From Symbiodinium natans (Eukaryota > Sar > Dinophyceae > Suessiales > Symbiodiniaceae), in assembly GCA_905221605.1 (NCBI GenBank), contig CAJNDS010000325.1, positions 43,501 through 107,500 of the forward strand: a stretch of DNA of 64,000 nucleotides, read 5' to 3'. The notes under the pieces were generated by a model. That model did not search any database and was not told where the DNA came from. It worked only from the letters and a program-made list of their open reading frames with translations. The first letter of the stretch is position 1. The number at the start of each line of letters is the position of its first letter. Below, piece by piece: positions 44,401-55,026 of this stretch. A program made the position numbers and the translations under genes.

Positions 44401-47400
44401 AACCCTAAACCCCAAACCCTAAACCCCAAACCCCAAACCCTAAACCCTAAACCCTAAACCCTGAACCCTAGCCCTAAACCCTAAACCAACCCTTGAAGTA
44501 GAGCTCCTCAGGAGAGAAAAGGAAGCTGAGGCCCCAGCCATGGCTGGAGTGGCTTCGGCGCCCCCGGCTTTCCTTGGAGGGTTTGGGGTTCAGGGTTCAG
44601 GGTTCAGGGTTCAGGGTTTAGGGTTTAGGGTTTAGGGTTTAGGGTTTAGGGTTTAGGGTTTAGGGTTTAGGGTTTAGGGTTTAGGGTTTAGGGTTTCGGG
44701 GTTAGGGTGTTTAGGGTTTGGGGTTTGGGGTTGCGGTTTGCGGTTTTGGGGGTTTAGGGTTTAGGGTTTAGGGGTTTAGGTTTTAGGGTTTGAGGGTTTG
44801 AGGGTTTGAGGGTTTGAGGGTTTGAGGGTTTGAGGGTTTGAGGGTTTGAGGGTTTGAGGGTTTGAGGGTTTGAGGGTTTGAGGTTTGAGGGTTTGAGGGT
44901 TTGAGGGTTTGAGGGTTTGAGGTTTGAGGGTTTGAGGGTTTGAGGGTTTGAGGGTTTGGGTTTGAGGGTTTGAGGGTTTGAGGGTTTGAGGGTTTGAGGG
45001 TTTGAGGGTTTGAGGGTTTGAGGGTTTGCGGGTTTGAGGGTTTGAGGGTTTGAGGGTTTGAGGGTTTGAGGGTTTGAGGGTTTGAGGGTTTGAGGGTTTG
45101 AGGGTTTGAGGGTTTGAGGTTTGAGGGTTTGAGGGTTTGAGGGTTTGAGGGTTTGAGGTTTGAGGGTTTGAGGGTTTGAGGGTTTGAGGGTTTGAGGTTT
45201 GAGGGTTTGAGGGTTTGAGGGTTTGAGGGTTTGAGGGTTTGAGGGTTTGAGGGTTTGAGGGTTTGAGGGTTTGAGGGTTTTAGGGTTTGAGGGTTTGAGG
45301 GTTTGAGGGTTTGAGGGTTTGAGGGTTTGAGGGTTTGAGGGTTTGAGGGTTTGAGGGTTTGAGGGTTTGAGGGTTTGAGGGTTTGAGGGTTTGAGGGTTG
45401 AGGGTTGCGGGTTGAGAGTTTAGGGTTAAGGGTTGGGAGACCGGTAAAGAACCGGTAAACAGAGATCCATGGCCGCCAGACGTCGAGGGCCGAGGGTTAT
45501 AACTGGTGGAATCGTGGCGGGCTCCCGATGGTCGGCGTCACTCCACCTATCGCAGAGGGTGCAGTAGGGCCATAGGCCACCCCTGGCCGCGCCTTCCTGC
45601 TCTCGCCCCGACGCGGCGTCATCTCGTCGGCCCAGGTTCTTGCCCCTGGCTGCCACACAGGGAAGCCATCCCAGGACAGCAGTATTCCAACTTGCCCAGC
45701 TCTGGGCGTGTAGCCAGGCCACAGAGACGGACGTTTGTGCCAGTGGGCGCGGGCGCTGTCTTCAGTCGTAGCTTTCGAAGCCACCCGGAGTCTCCCTTGC
45801 ATCACACAAGCGGTCCCTTTATGGCTTCAGGCATAGTTTCCCCAAGCAAGCTATCGCGGTGACCTTCAACAACCAAGTCGCGGGTGCTTTCGGGGAGACC
45901 CAGGAACGGCAGGAAAAAAAACCCGGGGATTCGGCAACCTTACTTGGGTGGCCCGAAACCATAACCCTAAACCCTAAACCCCAAGTTAGTTCAAAGTGCC
46001 TGGTCCCCAAAAACAATTAACCCCCAAGGCAGGTTCCTTTTTGTGTAAGGAATACTTTTTTGAGGGATCCTCATCCCATGGTCCATCCCTGAAAAAAAGT
46101 CCTTTAAACATTTAGAAGCCCCTATAACCCTAAAGCCTTACACCCGAAAGCCTTCGCCGCAAACCCTAAACCCTAGACCCGAAACCCCAGTTCGCAAACC
46201 CAGAACCCTAAACCCTCCCCCCCCCCCTCTCCCCCCACCCCTCCCCCCCCCCCCCCCCCCCCCCCTCCTCCCCCCACCCCCCCCCCCCCCCCAAATTCCT
46301 GCTCTTACCTGTAAGGGCCGCGTCCTTACCACTAAGGGTTGAGGGTTGCGGGTTTGGGGCTGAGGGTTTAGGGCTAGGGGCTAGGGTTCGAGGTCTAAGA
46401 TTGGTTCTGTTGTGGAACAAGCATCTTGAACAGCTACACCAAACGTTTAGGGTTTTAGGGTGTTAGGGTTTAGGGTTTCGGGTTTAGGGTTTCGGGTTTA
46501 GGGTTTGGGGTCCGGGGTCGAAGGTTGGAGGGTTGAAAGTTGGAAGTTGGAAGCTGCAACCGGCAGACAAAGGAGTAGAACCAATTCAACCCTACAAGTA
46601 AAGCCCTGCACCCGAAACCCTCAACCCTGCCACCACAGGCCCCTAAACCCTAAACCCTAAACCCTAAACCCTAAGCCCTAAGCCCTAAGCCCTAAATCCT
46701 AAACCCTCAACCCTAAACCCTGCAAATGCTGGTCCGGGTGGCGCTCCACGATTCTTGCCACCGGCGTTTTTGCCGCCTTTGGCCGGGCCTGCCACGAACG
46801 GTTTGGAGTTTAGGGTTTAGGGTTTAGGGTTTAGGGTTTAGGGTTTAGGGTTTAGGGTTTAGGGTTTAGGGTTTAGGGTTTAGGGTTTAGGGGCTTATCA
46901 GGGTTTAGGGTTGAGGGTTTAGGGTTTAGGGCTTAGGGCTTCGGGTTTACGGGCTTTAAGGCGTTCAGGGCTTAGGGTGTATTGGTTCAGGAGTTTAGCA
47001 GTTTGGGGTTTACGACTTCTAAGGCTTATAGGGTTTAGGATGTAGGGTTTAGGGTCTTAGGGATTTGGGTGCTTCAGGGTGTCGGATGCTTACTTGGCAG
47101 CACATGGGCCATTACAACTCGCACATGAGCGTGCAGTGTTGGAGTGGTGTTTTGGGTATCTAGCTAGGGCTATGCCTCCAGGTAACCATGGTCATAGCTG
47201 GATACTAAACCCTAAACCCTAAACCCTAAACCCCAAAACCCCAAAACCCTAAACCCTAAACCCTAAACCTAAGCCTGCATTTCTGGTCTTCTCTCCCTTG
47301 TACATGTCCGGGTTTAGGGAGGTTCAGGTTTTAGGGTTTAGGGCTTCAGAGGTTTGAGGCTTTCCAACTTTCCTGGGAGGTCCCCTCCAGATTGAGGGTC

Positions 47401-50400
47401 GAGACCTTCTGGGTTTCAGTAAACCCTAAGACCTAAGCCTAAACTCTTCAGAGATCCTAAACCCGGAAACCCTAAACCCTAGACCCTAGACCCTAGACCC
47501 TAATTCACGCGTTAACTTGTAATATTAGTATTAATGTGATCTCTTATTCTCTTCACGGTAATAATATTAGTGACAAGGAGTGAGCGACGCGTGCATTATG
47601 TTATTACAGGTGAAGAAAGAAGAAGAGAGAAGCATATGAACGAATGAATAGAGCGCACGAAAAGAGAATTACATGTGCGCATTGAATTTAGTCGTTCATG
47701 TACTTCGTTCGTACGTTTACTGCGTTCGCTCAGCTCATTCGCTTACTTGTTCACTTCTCTCTTCGTATTCTCTTCGTAGTTCCAGCCCGGATGATTGGTT
47801 ACACTACAAATTCGTACTAAGAGCTGGGGTCCCGAGGGTGGGTTCCTAAACCCTAAACCCTAAACCCTAAACCCTAAACCCTAAACCCTAACCCTAAACC
47901 CTAAACCCTAAACCCTATGCCCTGAACCCTTAAGCTCTAAACTAAATAGGCCCTCAACCTGAGACCCTCGAACCACCCGCCACCTTGCGGGGCCGCTTTC
48001 GCACTACCGCTCTTCTTGCCTCCGGCTTAGGGTTTGGGGTTTACGGTTTAGGGTTTAGGGCTTAGGGTTTAGGGTTTGGGGTTTAGGGTTTAGGGGTTTA
48101 GGGCCTAGGGCTTTGGGCTTAGGGCTTGGGGTTAAAGAGCCCAAAGTTCTTTGCGTTACAGGGCTGCAAGGTTGTAAGCAAGCTAGATAAGCTATGGAAG
48201 GAAATATGGGGTTGCATAGGGGTATATGGGGTTCTATGGGTATTTCTCTCACTTCGGGTGGGTCTATTCATAGACTTGCATCAAATGACCGTATAAACTT
48301 GGGAAGAAAACAAATGAATTTTGTATACGTCTCACCTTCAAATTCCTGTAGTGTCTCAGCTCCACATGTTGTTTTGTTGAAATAATTGTGTCAGCTTGTT
48401 TGATGTGTAGATTGTCATTTTTTGATTTGACTTTTACACACAAATTCGGTGGTGACCTAGACCTACGTAATGTACAGTGATACAAGGCGCTCTGGGGCTT
48501 TCTAGCGTATACTCCTGGGTTAGGTGACGGGGCTATGAATTCCAGGGGGCTAACACCTAAAGAACAAGTTAAAGATTACATGCAACACAGGGTTCAGGGG
48601 TTTAGGGTTTAGGATTTTTGGGGCGTAAGGATTCATTCTAAGCCTGCTTCAAGGCAAATGAGCCCATGCATGCAAGCTACCGAGAAAGCGTGATTTGAAA
48701 GTCGAGGCTCCTCTCGTTTATCGAGCCGTGACACCTGTTCTCGTTCTCGCCTGCACGTCTCACGGTCCCTCATTCTCCTCTCCCTCACCCAGCCGCCTGG
48801 AGATCAATGAATTGGGATCTACTGCATTAAAGATGCTTGTATTCACTCGGACCCCTTAGGCCTAAGCCCTGAACCACACGCCCTACACCCGAAACCCCAG
48901 GCTCGAACGTCTGAACCCTGAACCACCCTAAACCCTAAACCCCAGGTCCTAAAGTCTGAACACTAAACCCTAAACCCTAAACCCCGAGCCCTAAAGCCTG
49001 AACCCTAAACCCAAAGCCCTAAACGCTAAACCCTAAACCCCAAGGCCCCAAGCACTAAAGTCTGAACCCTGAACCCTGAACCACACACCCCAAGAGCCGC
49101 GCACCTCGCCCTGCACCACTGCCGTCCAAGAGATCAGAGAGGTTGGGCGCCTTGCACACAAGGACAGGGGTATGGGCTTCAGGTCTCCTCCCCCGAAAGA
49201 TTGAGAACAAACTTTTGCAGAACGACTCCAGAGGGGTTCTAGGGTTCAACCCTAAACCCTAAACCCTAAACGTTAGGGGTGCGCCCTAAACTCTGAGAAC
49301 CGTCAGGGTGCAGGGTTTAGGGTTTGGGGTTTGGGGTTTCGGGACAGAAGGGCTCGCATAGAAAAGAGCAATCTTCAGCATCCTCGCAACTATGCGGTTC
49401 GGGGGCTTAGGGCATCCAACTGCGGCTCGGGGGGACAGAGGGATGTGTGCAGGGCCCAAGGGATTGACACAAATCCCCCCTCAGGTAGTACCCCTAAAAG
49501 CTTCCCTGCAAAAACTCCTACACGATGGTCCATCTCTTCCCTTAGAGATAACAAACCCTAAACCCGAAACCCTAAACCCTAAACCCTAAACCCTCATCTC
49601 TTCCCTTAGAGATAACAATAAGCACATGATTCTCACAAAGGGTCCCCGAACCCAAGGGTGCAACCTCAAGGGTCTCAAGGTAGAATCCCAACGACATGGT
49701 AAGCCCAGGCGCCCTGAAGCCCCTAAACCCTAAAACCTGAACCCTAAACCCTAAACCCTGAACCCTGAACCCTGAACCCTAAACCCTAAAACCCTAAAAC
49801 CCTAAACCCTGGCACCTGGGTCCAGCAAAGCCCCCTTAGCCACAAACTCCGTGGTCCTGTACAATCCCTGAGAGTTTTCAGCACACCCCCCCCCCCCCCT
49901 CGCCCCCCACCCAAATCCTTTGAACACCATACCACACACCCTAACCCTAACCCTAAACCCTGGACCCTCAACAGAAAGGAACAGAAAGGGACCCAGACAA
50001 CTGCAAGATGTCCACATTTTTCAACCTCAACACAAAATACCCATAGGCCTAATTAGCGCTGAAAAATGAGTTTGGGGCTCGGCCTTGAAAAAGGCAGAGA
50101 GCTGCAAGACTTACCACGAAACCCTTTGCGCAAGTGAAGTTGAATCCGCCCGCTTAACCCCAAACCCAAAACCCCCTAAACCCTAAACCCCAAACCCTAA
50201 ACCCTAAACCCTAAAGCCTAAACCCTAAACCCTAAACCCCAAAACAATAAAACCCCAAAACAATAAAACCCCTTAAGCCCATGGAGTCCTGGTAAAGCTT
50301 CACCCTAAACCACTCGAGTCCCCTGGGGGAGGCCTGGGGAACACCTGGTCGCAGTTGCCCAGGCGTGAGGATCTGCTTCTTGTTATTGCGGCCCTTCTGT

Positions 50401-51634
50401 GCCTTGAAGGTTTAGGGTTAGGGTTTAGAGTTTAGGGTTTAGGGTTTAGGGTTTAGGGTTTAGGGTTTAGGGTTTAGTGTTTAGGGTTTAGGGTTTAGGG
50501 TTTAGTGTTTAGGGTTTAGGGTTTAGGGTTTAGGGTTTAGGGTTTAGGGTTTAGGGTTTAGGGTTTACTTAGTTGCTGAGCTCATAAGCCCCCCAAAAAG
50601 TGCGCACTTTCAGTTCTATCGGGGATTATGGTATCCCAAAAAGTGTAAAGTGTACTCATGTAGCTACCCAGAACACGGGCTCAAGATTTGGGGTTGAGGA
50701 ATGAGGCTTCAGGTCTTGGGTTTGGGGTTTAGGGTTTGGGGTTTAGGGTTTAGGGTTCAAGGTGTTGTCCGTGGACCCTCGGGTGTTGGTGGCTTTTGGG
50801 GCTCTGCTTAATCAACGAAGTCCTTAGTATAGGGGCCAGATTGAGTACATAGACCCTAAACCCTAAACCCTAAACCCTAAACCCTAAACCCTAAACCCTA
50901 AACCCTAAACCCTTACCCCTGAGCAGTACTCTGCAGGGCTTCGGCTTCGGGTTTAGGGCGGGGGGGGGGGCGGGGGGGGGCTCAGGATGCTCAGACCTTT
51001 GGGGCTTGCGGTTGACGGTGGCGAGGCTCCCAGTCAGTAGCCGAGGGTTTAGGGTTTAGGGTTTAGGGTTTAGGGTTTCGGGTTAGGGTTTAGGGTTTTG
51101 GGTTTTGGGTTTAGGGTTTAGGGTTTAGGGTTTAGGGTTTAGGGTTTAGGGTTTAGGGTTTAGGGTTTAGGGTTTAGGGTTTAGGGTTTAGGGTTTAGGT
51201 TTAGGGTTTAGGGTTTAGGGTTTAGGGTTTAGGGTTTAGGGTTTAGGGTTTAGGGTTTAGGGTTTAGGGTTTAGGGTTTAGGGTTTAGGGTTTAGGGTTT
51301 AGGGTTTAGGGTTTAGGGTTTAGGGTTTAGGGTTTAGGGTTAGGGTTTAGCATTTAGGGTTTAGCGTTTAGGGTGTGTGGGCTTAAGGGGATCAAGTGTT
51401 TGGGGTTGAAGGTTGAGGTCTAAGGCCTGAGGTTTTGGGATAAGGGCTCTCAAGTTCAGCCCAAACCCCAAGCCCCAAGCCCTAAGCCCTAAGCCCCAAG
51501 CCCTAAACCCTAAACCCTAAACCCTAAACCCTAAACCCGGTCTAGGGCTTAACACCCGAAATCCTGAGTCTGCAATCCGGAGCTGTGGCGAGAGCTTGCT
51601 TCCCACCAGGAACATCCTCCGTCAGAAATGGCTC
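35436..51634 (-). CDS. Gly/Met/Gln-rich protein with acidic C-terminus, at least 13 exons
   Basis: Exons linked in phase: 51634-51596 ([13 protein letters not shown]), 50402-50345 ([19 protein letters not shown]), 48019-47984, 46788-46745 ([14 protein letters not shown]), 43862-43815 ([16 protein letters not shown]), 43174-43144 ([10 protein letters not shown]), 42304-42287, 41433-41407 (MPMGMMPG), 40604-40550 ([17 protein letters not shown]), 40081-40020 and 39771-39722 ([14 protein letters not shown]). A C-terminal pair, 35706-35680 (EGDDDDDEQ) and 35465-35436 (ASKNHEPKP then TGA), fits in phase; exons between 39.7 and 35.7 kb are not resolved (38669-38569, 37299-37236 and 36838-36769 are candidates). 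The basic Gly/Lys stretch and Met/Gln-rich tract recall RNA-associated proteins, but no RRM or zinc finger is seen. The shared composition across ten separate islands is strong evidence for one gene. It may continue 5' into 52478-53114. Confidence 0.65.
35477..35636. repeat. TTCAGGG then TTTAGGG array
   Basis: Four or five TTCAGGG units followed by about 18 TTTAGGG units. Confidence 0.95.
36633..36748. repeat. (GGGCTTA)n with (GGCCTTA)n block
   Basis: Five consecutive GGCCTTA units sit between GGGCTTA units. Confidence 0.95.
36846..37218. repeat. (CCCCTAAA)n 8-bp variant array
   Basis: Mostly CCCCTAAA with CCCTAAA, CCGCTAAA and CCCCCAAA units. Confidence 0.95.
37526..37648. mobile_element. 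TIR element family B, diverged copy
   Basis: GTATGGGCCCATAGTTTGGG at the left and CTAAGGGCCCATGGTTCC at the right, with matching internal CCCTTTTATAC/ACATACCAAGGGC words. Confidence 0.5.
37944..37963. repeat. Poly-C run
   Basis: About 20 C in a row, in AAACCC-type DNA. Confidence 0.95.
41081..41345. repeat. (CCCTAAAA)n 8-bp variant array
   Basis: The octamer CCCTAAAA is repeated with CCCAAAAA and CCCTAGAA variants. Confidence 0.95.
42349..42541. repeat. (TTTAGGG)n array
   Basis: Long, near-perfect, with one TTTTAGGA interruption at about 42434. Confidence 0.95.
44141..44318. mobile_element. TIR element family C with internal telomeric tract
   Basis: The left arm ACTTGGAGGTTAATGGTACA ... 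ATCTGTACTTAT is matched by the right arm ATAAGTACAGATATAATTGG ... CATGAACCTCCAAGT, TIRs of about 47 bp. A CCCTAAA tract (44247-44270) lies just inside the right arm. No ORF. Confidence 0.75.
44789..45398. repeat. (TTTGAGGG)n 8-bp array
   Basis: About 600 bp of TTTGAGGG with occasional 7-bp TTTGAGG units, the largest homogeneous array in the window. Confidence 0.95.
45426..45870 (-). pseudogene. Possible degraded coding segment with a zinc-finger-like motif
   Basis: A GC-rich, non-telomeric island. One minus-strand frame (45805-45497) is open for 102 codons ([20 protein letters not shown]). Another carries [14 protein letters not shown] (C-x2-C ... H), which resembles a short zinc-finger motif seen in dinoflagellate proteins. 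A frame change would be needed to use both. It lies in the intron between exons at 46745 and 43862. Confidence 0.3.
46219..46292. repeat. Poly-C-rich tract
   Basis: C runs broken by T or A; the Gly-rich minus-strand ORFs here are artefacts. Confidence 0.95.
47505..47830. other. AT-rich non-telomeric island with inverted repeats
   Basis: CACGCGTTAACTTGTAATAT and GGAGTGAGCGACGCGTG bracket about 90 bp. Further right, GAACGAATGAATAGAGCG and TTCGTTCGTACGTTTACTGC are partly complementary. Composition differs sharply from the surroundings. A mobile-element remnant is possible; no ORF. Confidence 0.4.
50566..50668. mobile_element. Dispersed element family G, copy 2
   Basis: ACTTAGTTGCTGAGCTCATA ... 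CACTTTCAGTTCTATCGGGG ... GTGTAAAGTGTACTCATGTA, starting at the end of a 160-bp TTTAGGG array. Confidence 0.65.
51044..51374. repeat. (TTTAGGG)n array
   Basis: About 330 bp, with TTTTGGG, TTAGGG and TTTAGCA interruptions. Confidence 0.95.
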
Positions 51635-51650
51635 CTCTCAAAGCACGTGG

Positions 51651-51868
51651 GGTTTAGGGTTTGGGGTTTAGGGTTTAGGGTTTAGGGTTTAGGGTTTAGG
51701 GTTTAGGGTTTAGGGTTTAGGGTTTAGGGTTTAGGGTTTAGGGTTTAGGGTTTAGGGTTTAGGGTTTATGGTTTATGGTTTAGGGTTTAGGGTTTAGGGT
51801 TTAGGGTTTAGGGTTTAGGGTTTAGGGTTTAGGGTTTAGGGTTTAGGGTTTAGGGTTTAGGGTTTAGG
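51651..51868. repeat. (TTTAGGG)n array
   Basis: Near-perfect, with two TTTATGG units. It ends beside the acceptor side of the exon 51634-51596. Confidence 0.95.
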
Positions 51869-52241
51869 TCTCACTCAAGGTGCCCGTAGGGTTTTGGTTT
51901 CAGCGCATACCTTCCCCACCCCCACTACCCCGTTGGCTGGACCTTGTTTAGGACCCTAAAACGACTCTCCCCCTCAACCCCCTTAACCTCCTTTACCCCA
52001 AACAAGGAGGGTTTAGGGCTATGTAGGGTTTAGGGCCCTAAACCCCCTTCACCCCACTAAGCCGGTTCCTGGGACCAGAAAGAAAAAGAGGGAGGGTGTT
52101 GTACCTCTGAACTCTAAACCCGCGAGCGCTTAGGCCCGGGTTTAGGGTTTAGGGTTTAGGGTTTAGGGTTTAGGGTTTAGGGTTTAGGGTTTAGGGTTTA
52201 GGGTTCAGGGTTCAGGGTTCAGGGTTTAGGGTTTAGGGTTG

Positions 52242-52267
52242 GATCAGCCCGGGGAGCCGGGCTGATC
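52242..52267. other. Perfect 11-bp hairpin with GGAG loop
   Basis: GATCAGCCCGG, GGAG, CCGGGCTGATC. It sits at the end of a telomeric array and at the TGA of a 40-codon minus-strand island, so it could be a 3'-end structure. Confidence 0.7.
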
Positions 52268-52477
52268 AGAGGTTTCGATTCGGCTTTCTTTTCTCTGAGG
52301 AAGGAGATCTAAGGGCACATCCGAACCCTCCAAGAGGTTAGGGATCATGAAACTACCCGCAGAGGACAGGAAGACCCTAAACCCTGAACCCTAAACCCTA
52401 AACCCTAAACCCTAAACCCTAAACCCTAAACCCTAAACCCTAAACCCTAAACCCTAAACCCTAAGCCGGTCTTTGAG

Positions 52478-53114
52478 GCATGTTCCGAAGTTCGGGGTTT
52501 TCAGAGGGCCCCTCTTTGGGGAACCTGGGAGCTGAATCACCAACCCTAAACCCTGAACCCTAAACCCTGAACCCTGAACCCTAAACCCTAAACCCTAAAC
52601 CCTAACCCCTAGACCCTAAATCGCCGGATCTTGCAGCGGGATCAAGAGGTACTCCACCGTACGACGACGCCCTGACAGCAGCATGGGCACGAGCGACTCT
52701 TGGTCGGAGACCGAGAGCTCCTGCCCCGTCTCAAAGCCCATGCCCCTGGTGCTGCTAGCTGGTACGAGTGTCAGACTAAGCGGAGTCTGCGAAAGGTAGT
52801 TGCTCACGCGCTTTGGAGCTTCGGCCTGAGGGTAGGGCTTAGGGTTTAGGGTTTCGGGTTTAGGGTTTAGGTTTTCGGGGTTTAGGGTTCTAAATGACCC
52901 CGGCCCCAAAACCCCAAACCCAAACTCGCCCACCCTAAACCTTAAACCCCAAACCCTAAACCCTAAACCCTGAACCCTGAACCCAGAATGCTCCTGGTTC
53001 CCCTGCTCATCCAGCAGCACCGGCAGCCAATCGGGATGCCCAGCCTCGGTTCGAAAGGCTTCACGAAGATTTGCTGCAAAGCTTGCCCTCAAACATTGCG
53101 CAAAAACAACCATC
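52478..53114 (-). CDS. 5' exons of an unidentified gene, possibly the Met/Gln-rich one
   Basis: Exon 53114-52994 reads MVVFAQCLRASFAANL and on to LDEQGNQ. Exon 52825-52623 reads AEAPKRVSNYLSQTPL and on to YLLIPLQDPA (67 codons, the longest exon found). The next starts at 52524 (FPKEGPSENPELRNMPQ). Donors are GA and GA; acceptors are AG|G, the first being TTTAG|G inside a telomere repeat. The first intron (52826-52993, 168 nt) is described separately. A further island, 52373-52248, is open for 40 codons (FMIPNLLEGSDVPLDLLPQ) to a TGA. The ATG may be internal. No domain is recognised. Confidence 0.55.
52826..52993 (-). repeat. 168-nt fold-back intron built of opposed telomeric tracts
   Basis: In the sense direction it runs GAGCATTCTGG, then TTCAGGG/TTTAGGG units, a ~40-nt core (GGGGCCGGGGTCATTT), then CCCTAAA/CCCGAAA units and CCCTCAG. 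The two arms are complementary. The flanking exons continue in phase 0 (GNQ then AEAP). Confidence 0.6.
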
Positions 53115-53186
53115 CTAAACCCTAGACCTTGTAGGGTTCCTGAAGCTAAGCCTAGCTGTAGGATTTTGATTTTCTGGGTGCTTAAG

Positions 53187-53454
53187 GGGGGTTTAGGGTG
53201 TAGGGTTTAGGGTTTAGGGTTTAGGTTTAGGGTTTAGGGTTTAGGGTTTAGGGTTTAGGGTTTAGGGTTTAGGGTTTAGGGTTTAGGGTTTAGGGTTTAG
53301 GGTTTAGGGTTTAGGGGTTAGGGTTTAGGGTTTAGGGTTTAGGGTTTAGGGTTTAGGGTTTAGGGTTTAGGGTTTAGGGTTTAGGGGGTTTTAGGGTTTA
53401 GGGTTAGTTTAGGTTAGGGTTTAGGGTTTAGGGGGTTTAGGTTTAGGTTTAGGT
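53187..53454. repeat. (TTTAGGG)n array
   Basis: Long array ending in shortened units (TTTAGG). Confidence 0.95.
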
Positions 53455-53732
53455 TTAGGGGGGTTCCGGGGTTACGGGGTTTGGGGGGGGTGGGTTTGTT
53501 GGGGGGGGTGGGGGGTGGTGTTGGGGGGGGTTGTCTGGGGTTGGGGGGGTTGGGGGGTTGGGTGGTTTGGGGGGGGGGGGGGTTGCGGGGGGTGGTTGGG
53601 GGGTGGGTTGGGGGGGGTGGGGGGGGGTTGGTGGGGGGGTTGGGGGTGGTTGGGGGGGGGGGGGGGGGGTGGGGGGAGGGGGTGGGGGGGGGGGGGGGGG
53701 GGGGGGGGGGGTGGGGGGGGGTTGGGGAGGTA
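53455..53732. repeat. G-rich tract (GGGGTTGG type)
   Basis: 280 bp of G runs with isolated T. In the sense of the minus-strand genes it is C-rich and begins GTACCTCCCC, as an intron would. High quadruplex potential. Confidence 0.95.
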
Positions 53733-54285
53733 CCCCCCTCCTTAAAGACCTTATAGTTTGAGGGCTTCTGGGGCCTACTGGCCCGGAAAGCCAAGGCTGG
53801 GGCTGAAAAGAGCCCTGGAAGGATTGAGGGTGTTTCGGCTTTGTGGGTTGAGTGCTTAGGGCCTTAAAGGGATGAAGGTTTGCCGGGCGGTGGGGACCCT
53901 AAACCTTAAACCCTAAACCCTTGAACTCCGCCCGAGGCATTTTCGCTCAAAGGCGGATGACGAGTGACCGACTCATCCGTGCAGAGGACGGCAGGGGCAC
54001 CGTCAGACATTGCCGAGCCGAGTTTGGGATTCGGGGAGACAAGTCTTAAGGGCGCACCCCTAGCGCTACGCCCAAACCCTAAACCCCAAACCCTAAACCC
54101 TAAACCCCAAACCCAGAACCCTAAACCCCAAACCCTCAACCCTAAACCCCAAACCCTAAACCCTAGACCCCAAACTTATTTCAACCCGAAGTCCCTCCAA
54201 AGTTCCAGCCCAAAGTCCCAAATATCTACTGTACCACTCAACCCTTAGTAGCCAGTAACCACATCATAATCAGGGCTTAGGGTTT

Positions 54286-54618
54286 AGGGTTTAAGGGTTA
54301 AGGGTTTAGGGTATAGGGCATAGGGTTTAAGGGTTTAAGGGTTTAAGGGTTTAAGGGTTTAAGGGTTTAAGGGTTTAAGGGTTTAAGGGTTTAGGGTTTA
54401 GGGTATAGGGCATAGGGTTTAAGGGTTTAAGGGTTTAAGGGTTTAAGGGTTTAAGGGTTTAAGGGTTTAAGGGTTTAAGGGTTTAGGGGTTTAAGGGTTT
54501 AGGGGTTTGAGGGTTTAGGGGTTTAAGGGTTTAAGGGTTTAAGGGTTTAAGGGTTTAGGGGTTTAAGGGTTTAGGGGTTTAAGGGTTTAAGGGTGTAAGG
54601 GTTTAAGGGTTTAAGGCT
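54286..54618. repeat. (TTTAAGGG)n 8-bp array
   Basis: TTTAAGGG and TTTAGGGG octamers. The segment GTATAGGGCATAGGGTTTAA occurs twice (54310 and 54402), showing duplication of a larger unit. Confidence 0.95.
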
Positions 54619-54976
54619 CAGGGTTAGGGCAGGAGGGTATGAGGGTTTAGGGCCCGAAGATGAAAACACAAACCCTATCGCGAAGTCTAAACCCCAGTGT
54701 TCACGGTTCTTTCACCTGTACTAGGCCTCTTTCCCAGGCCTTGCACCACACGAACCTTGCGTGGTATGCCTAAGGCTCCAGTTACCTACGCTCGAATGGG
54801 TTCTTATGCTGTATTTCCACAGTATACCCTCAACCCTAGACCCTGGACCCTATACCCTAAGCCCGAAACCCTAGACCCTAAACCCGCCCTAAATGCTTCA
54901 TCAGTTTTAGACTCTTCGTTCAAAGGGGCGACAATGCCCTCGGCTCGGTCCAGGACGCATAGTTGGGGGTTTACGC

Positions 54977-55026
54977 ATTCGGGGTACCTTACTGGGGTCC
55001 TCATTAGAATCCTACTATTTGGGGGG
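54977..55026 (+). mobile_element. Dispersed element family I, orientation 1
   Basis: ATTCGGGGTACCTTACTGGG then GTCCTCATTAGAATCCTACT and ATTTGGGG. It is inverted relative to 59263-59315. The end GGTACCTTACTGGGG reads as a GT donor one way and as CCCCAGTAAG, an acceptor, the other way. Confidence 0.6.

Noticed and set aside
46138-46420. Gly-rich ORFs over the poly-C tract
   Set aside because: Same low-complexity artefact.
47155-47210. Cloning-vector-like CAGCTATGACCATG
   Set aside because: Only 14 bases match a lac-type sequence and the flanks do not; it is part of a small 49-bp inverted repeat.
53414-53794. Pro-rich and Gly-rich ORFs in the G-rich tract
   Set aside because: Low-complexity translation of G or C runs.
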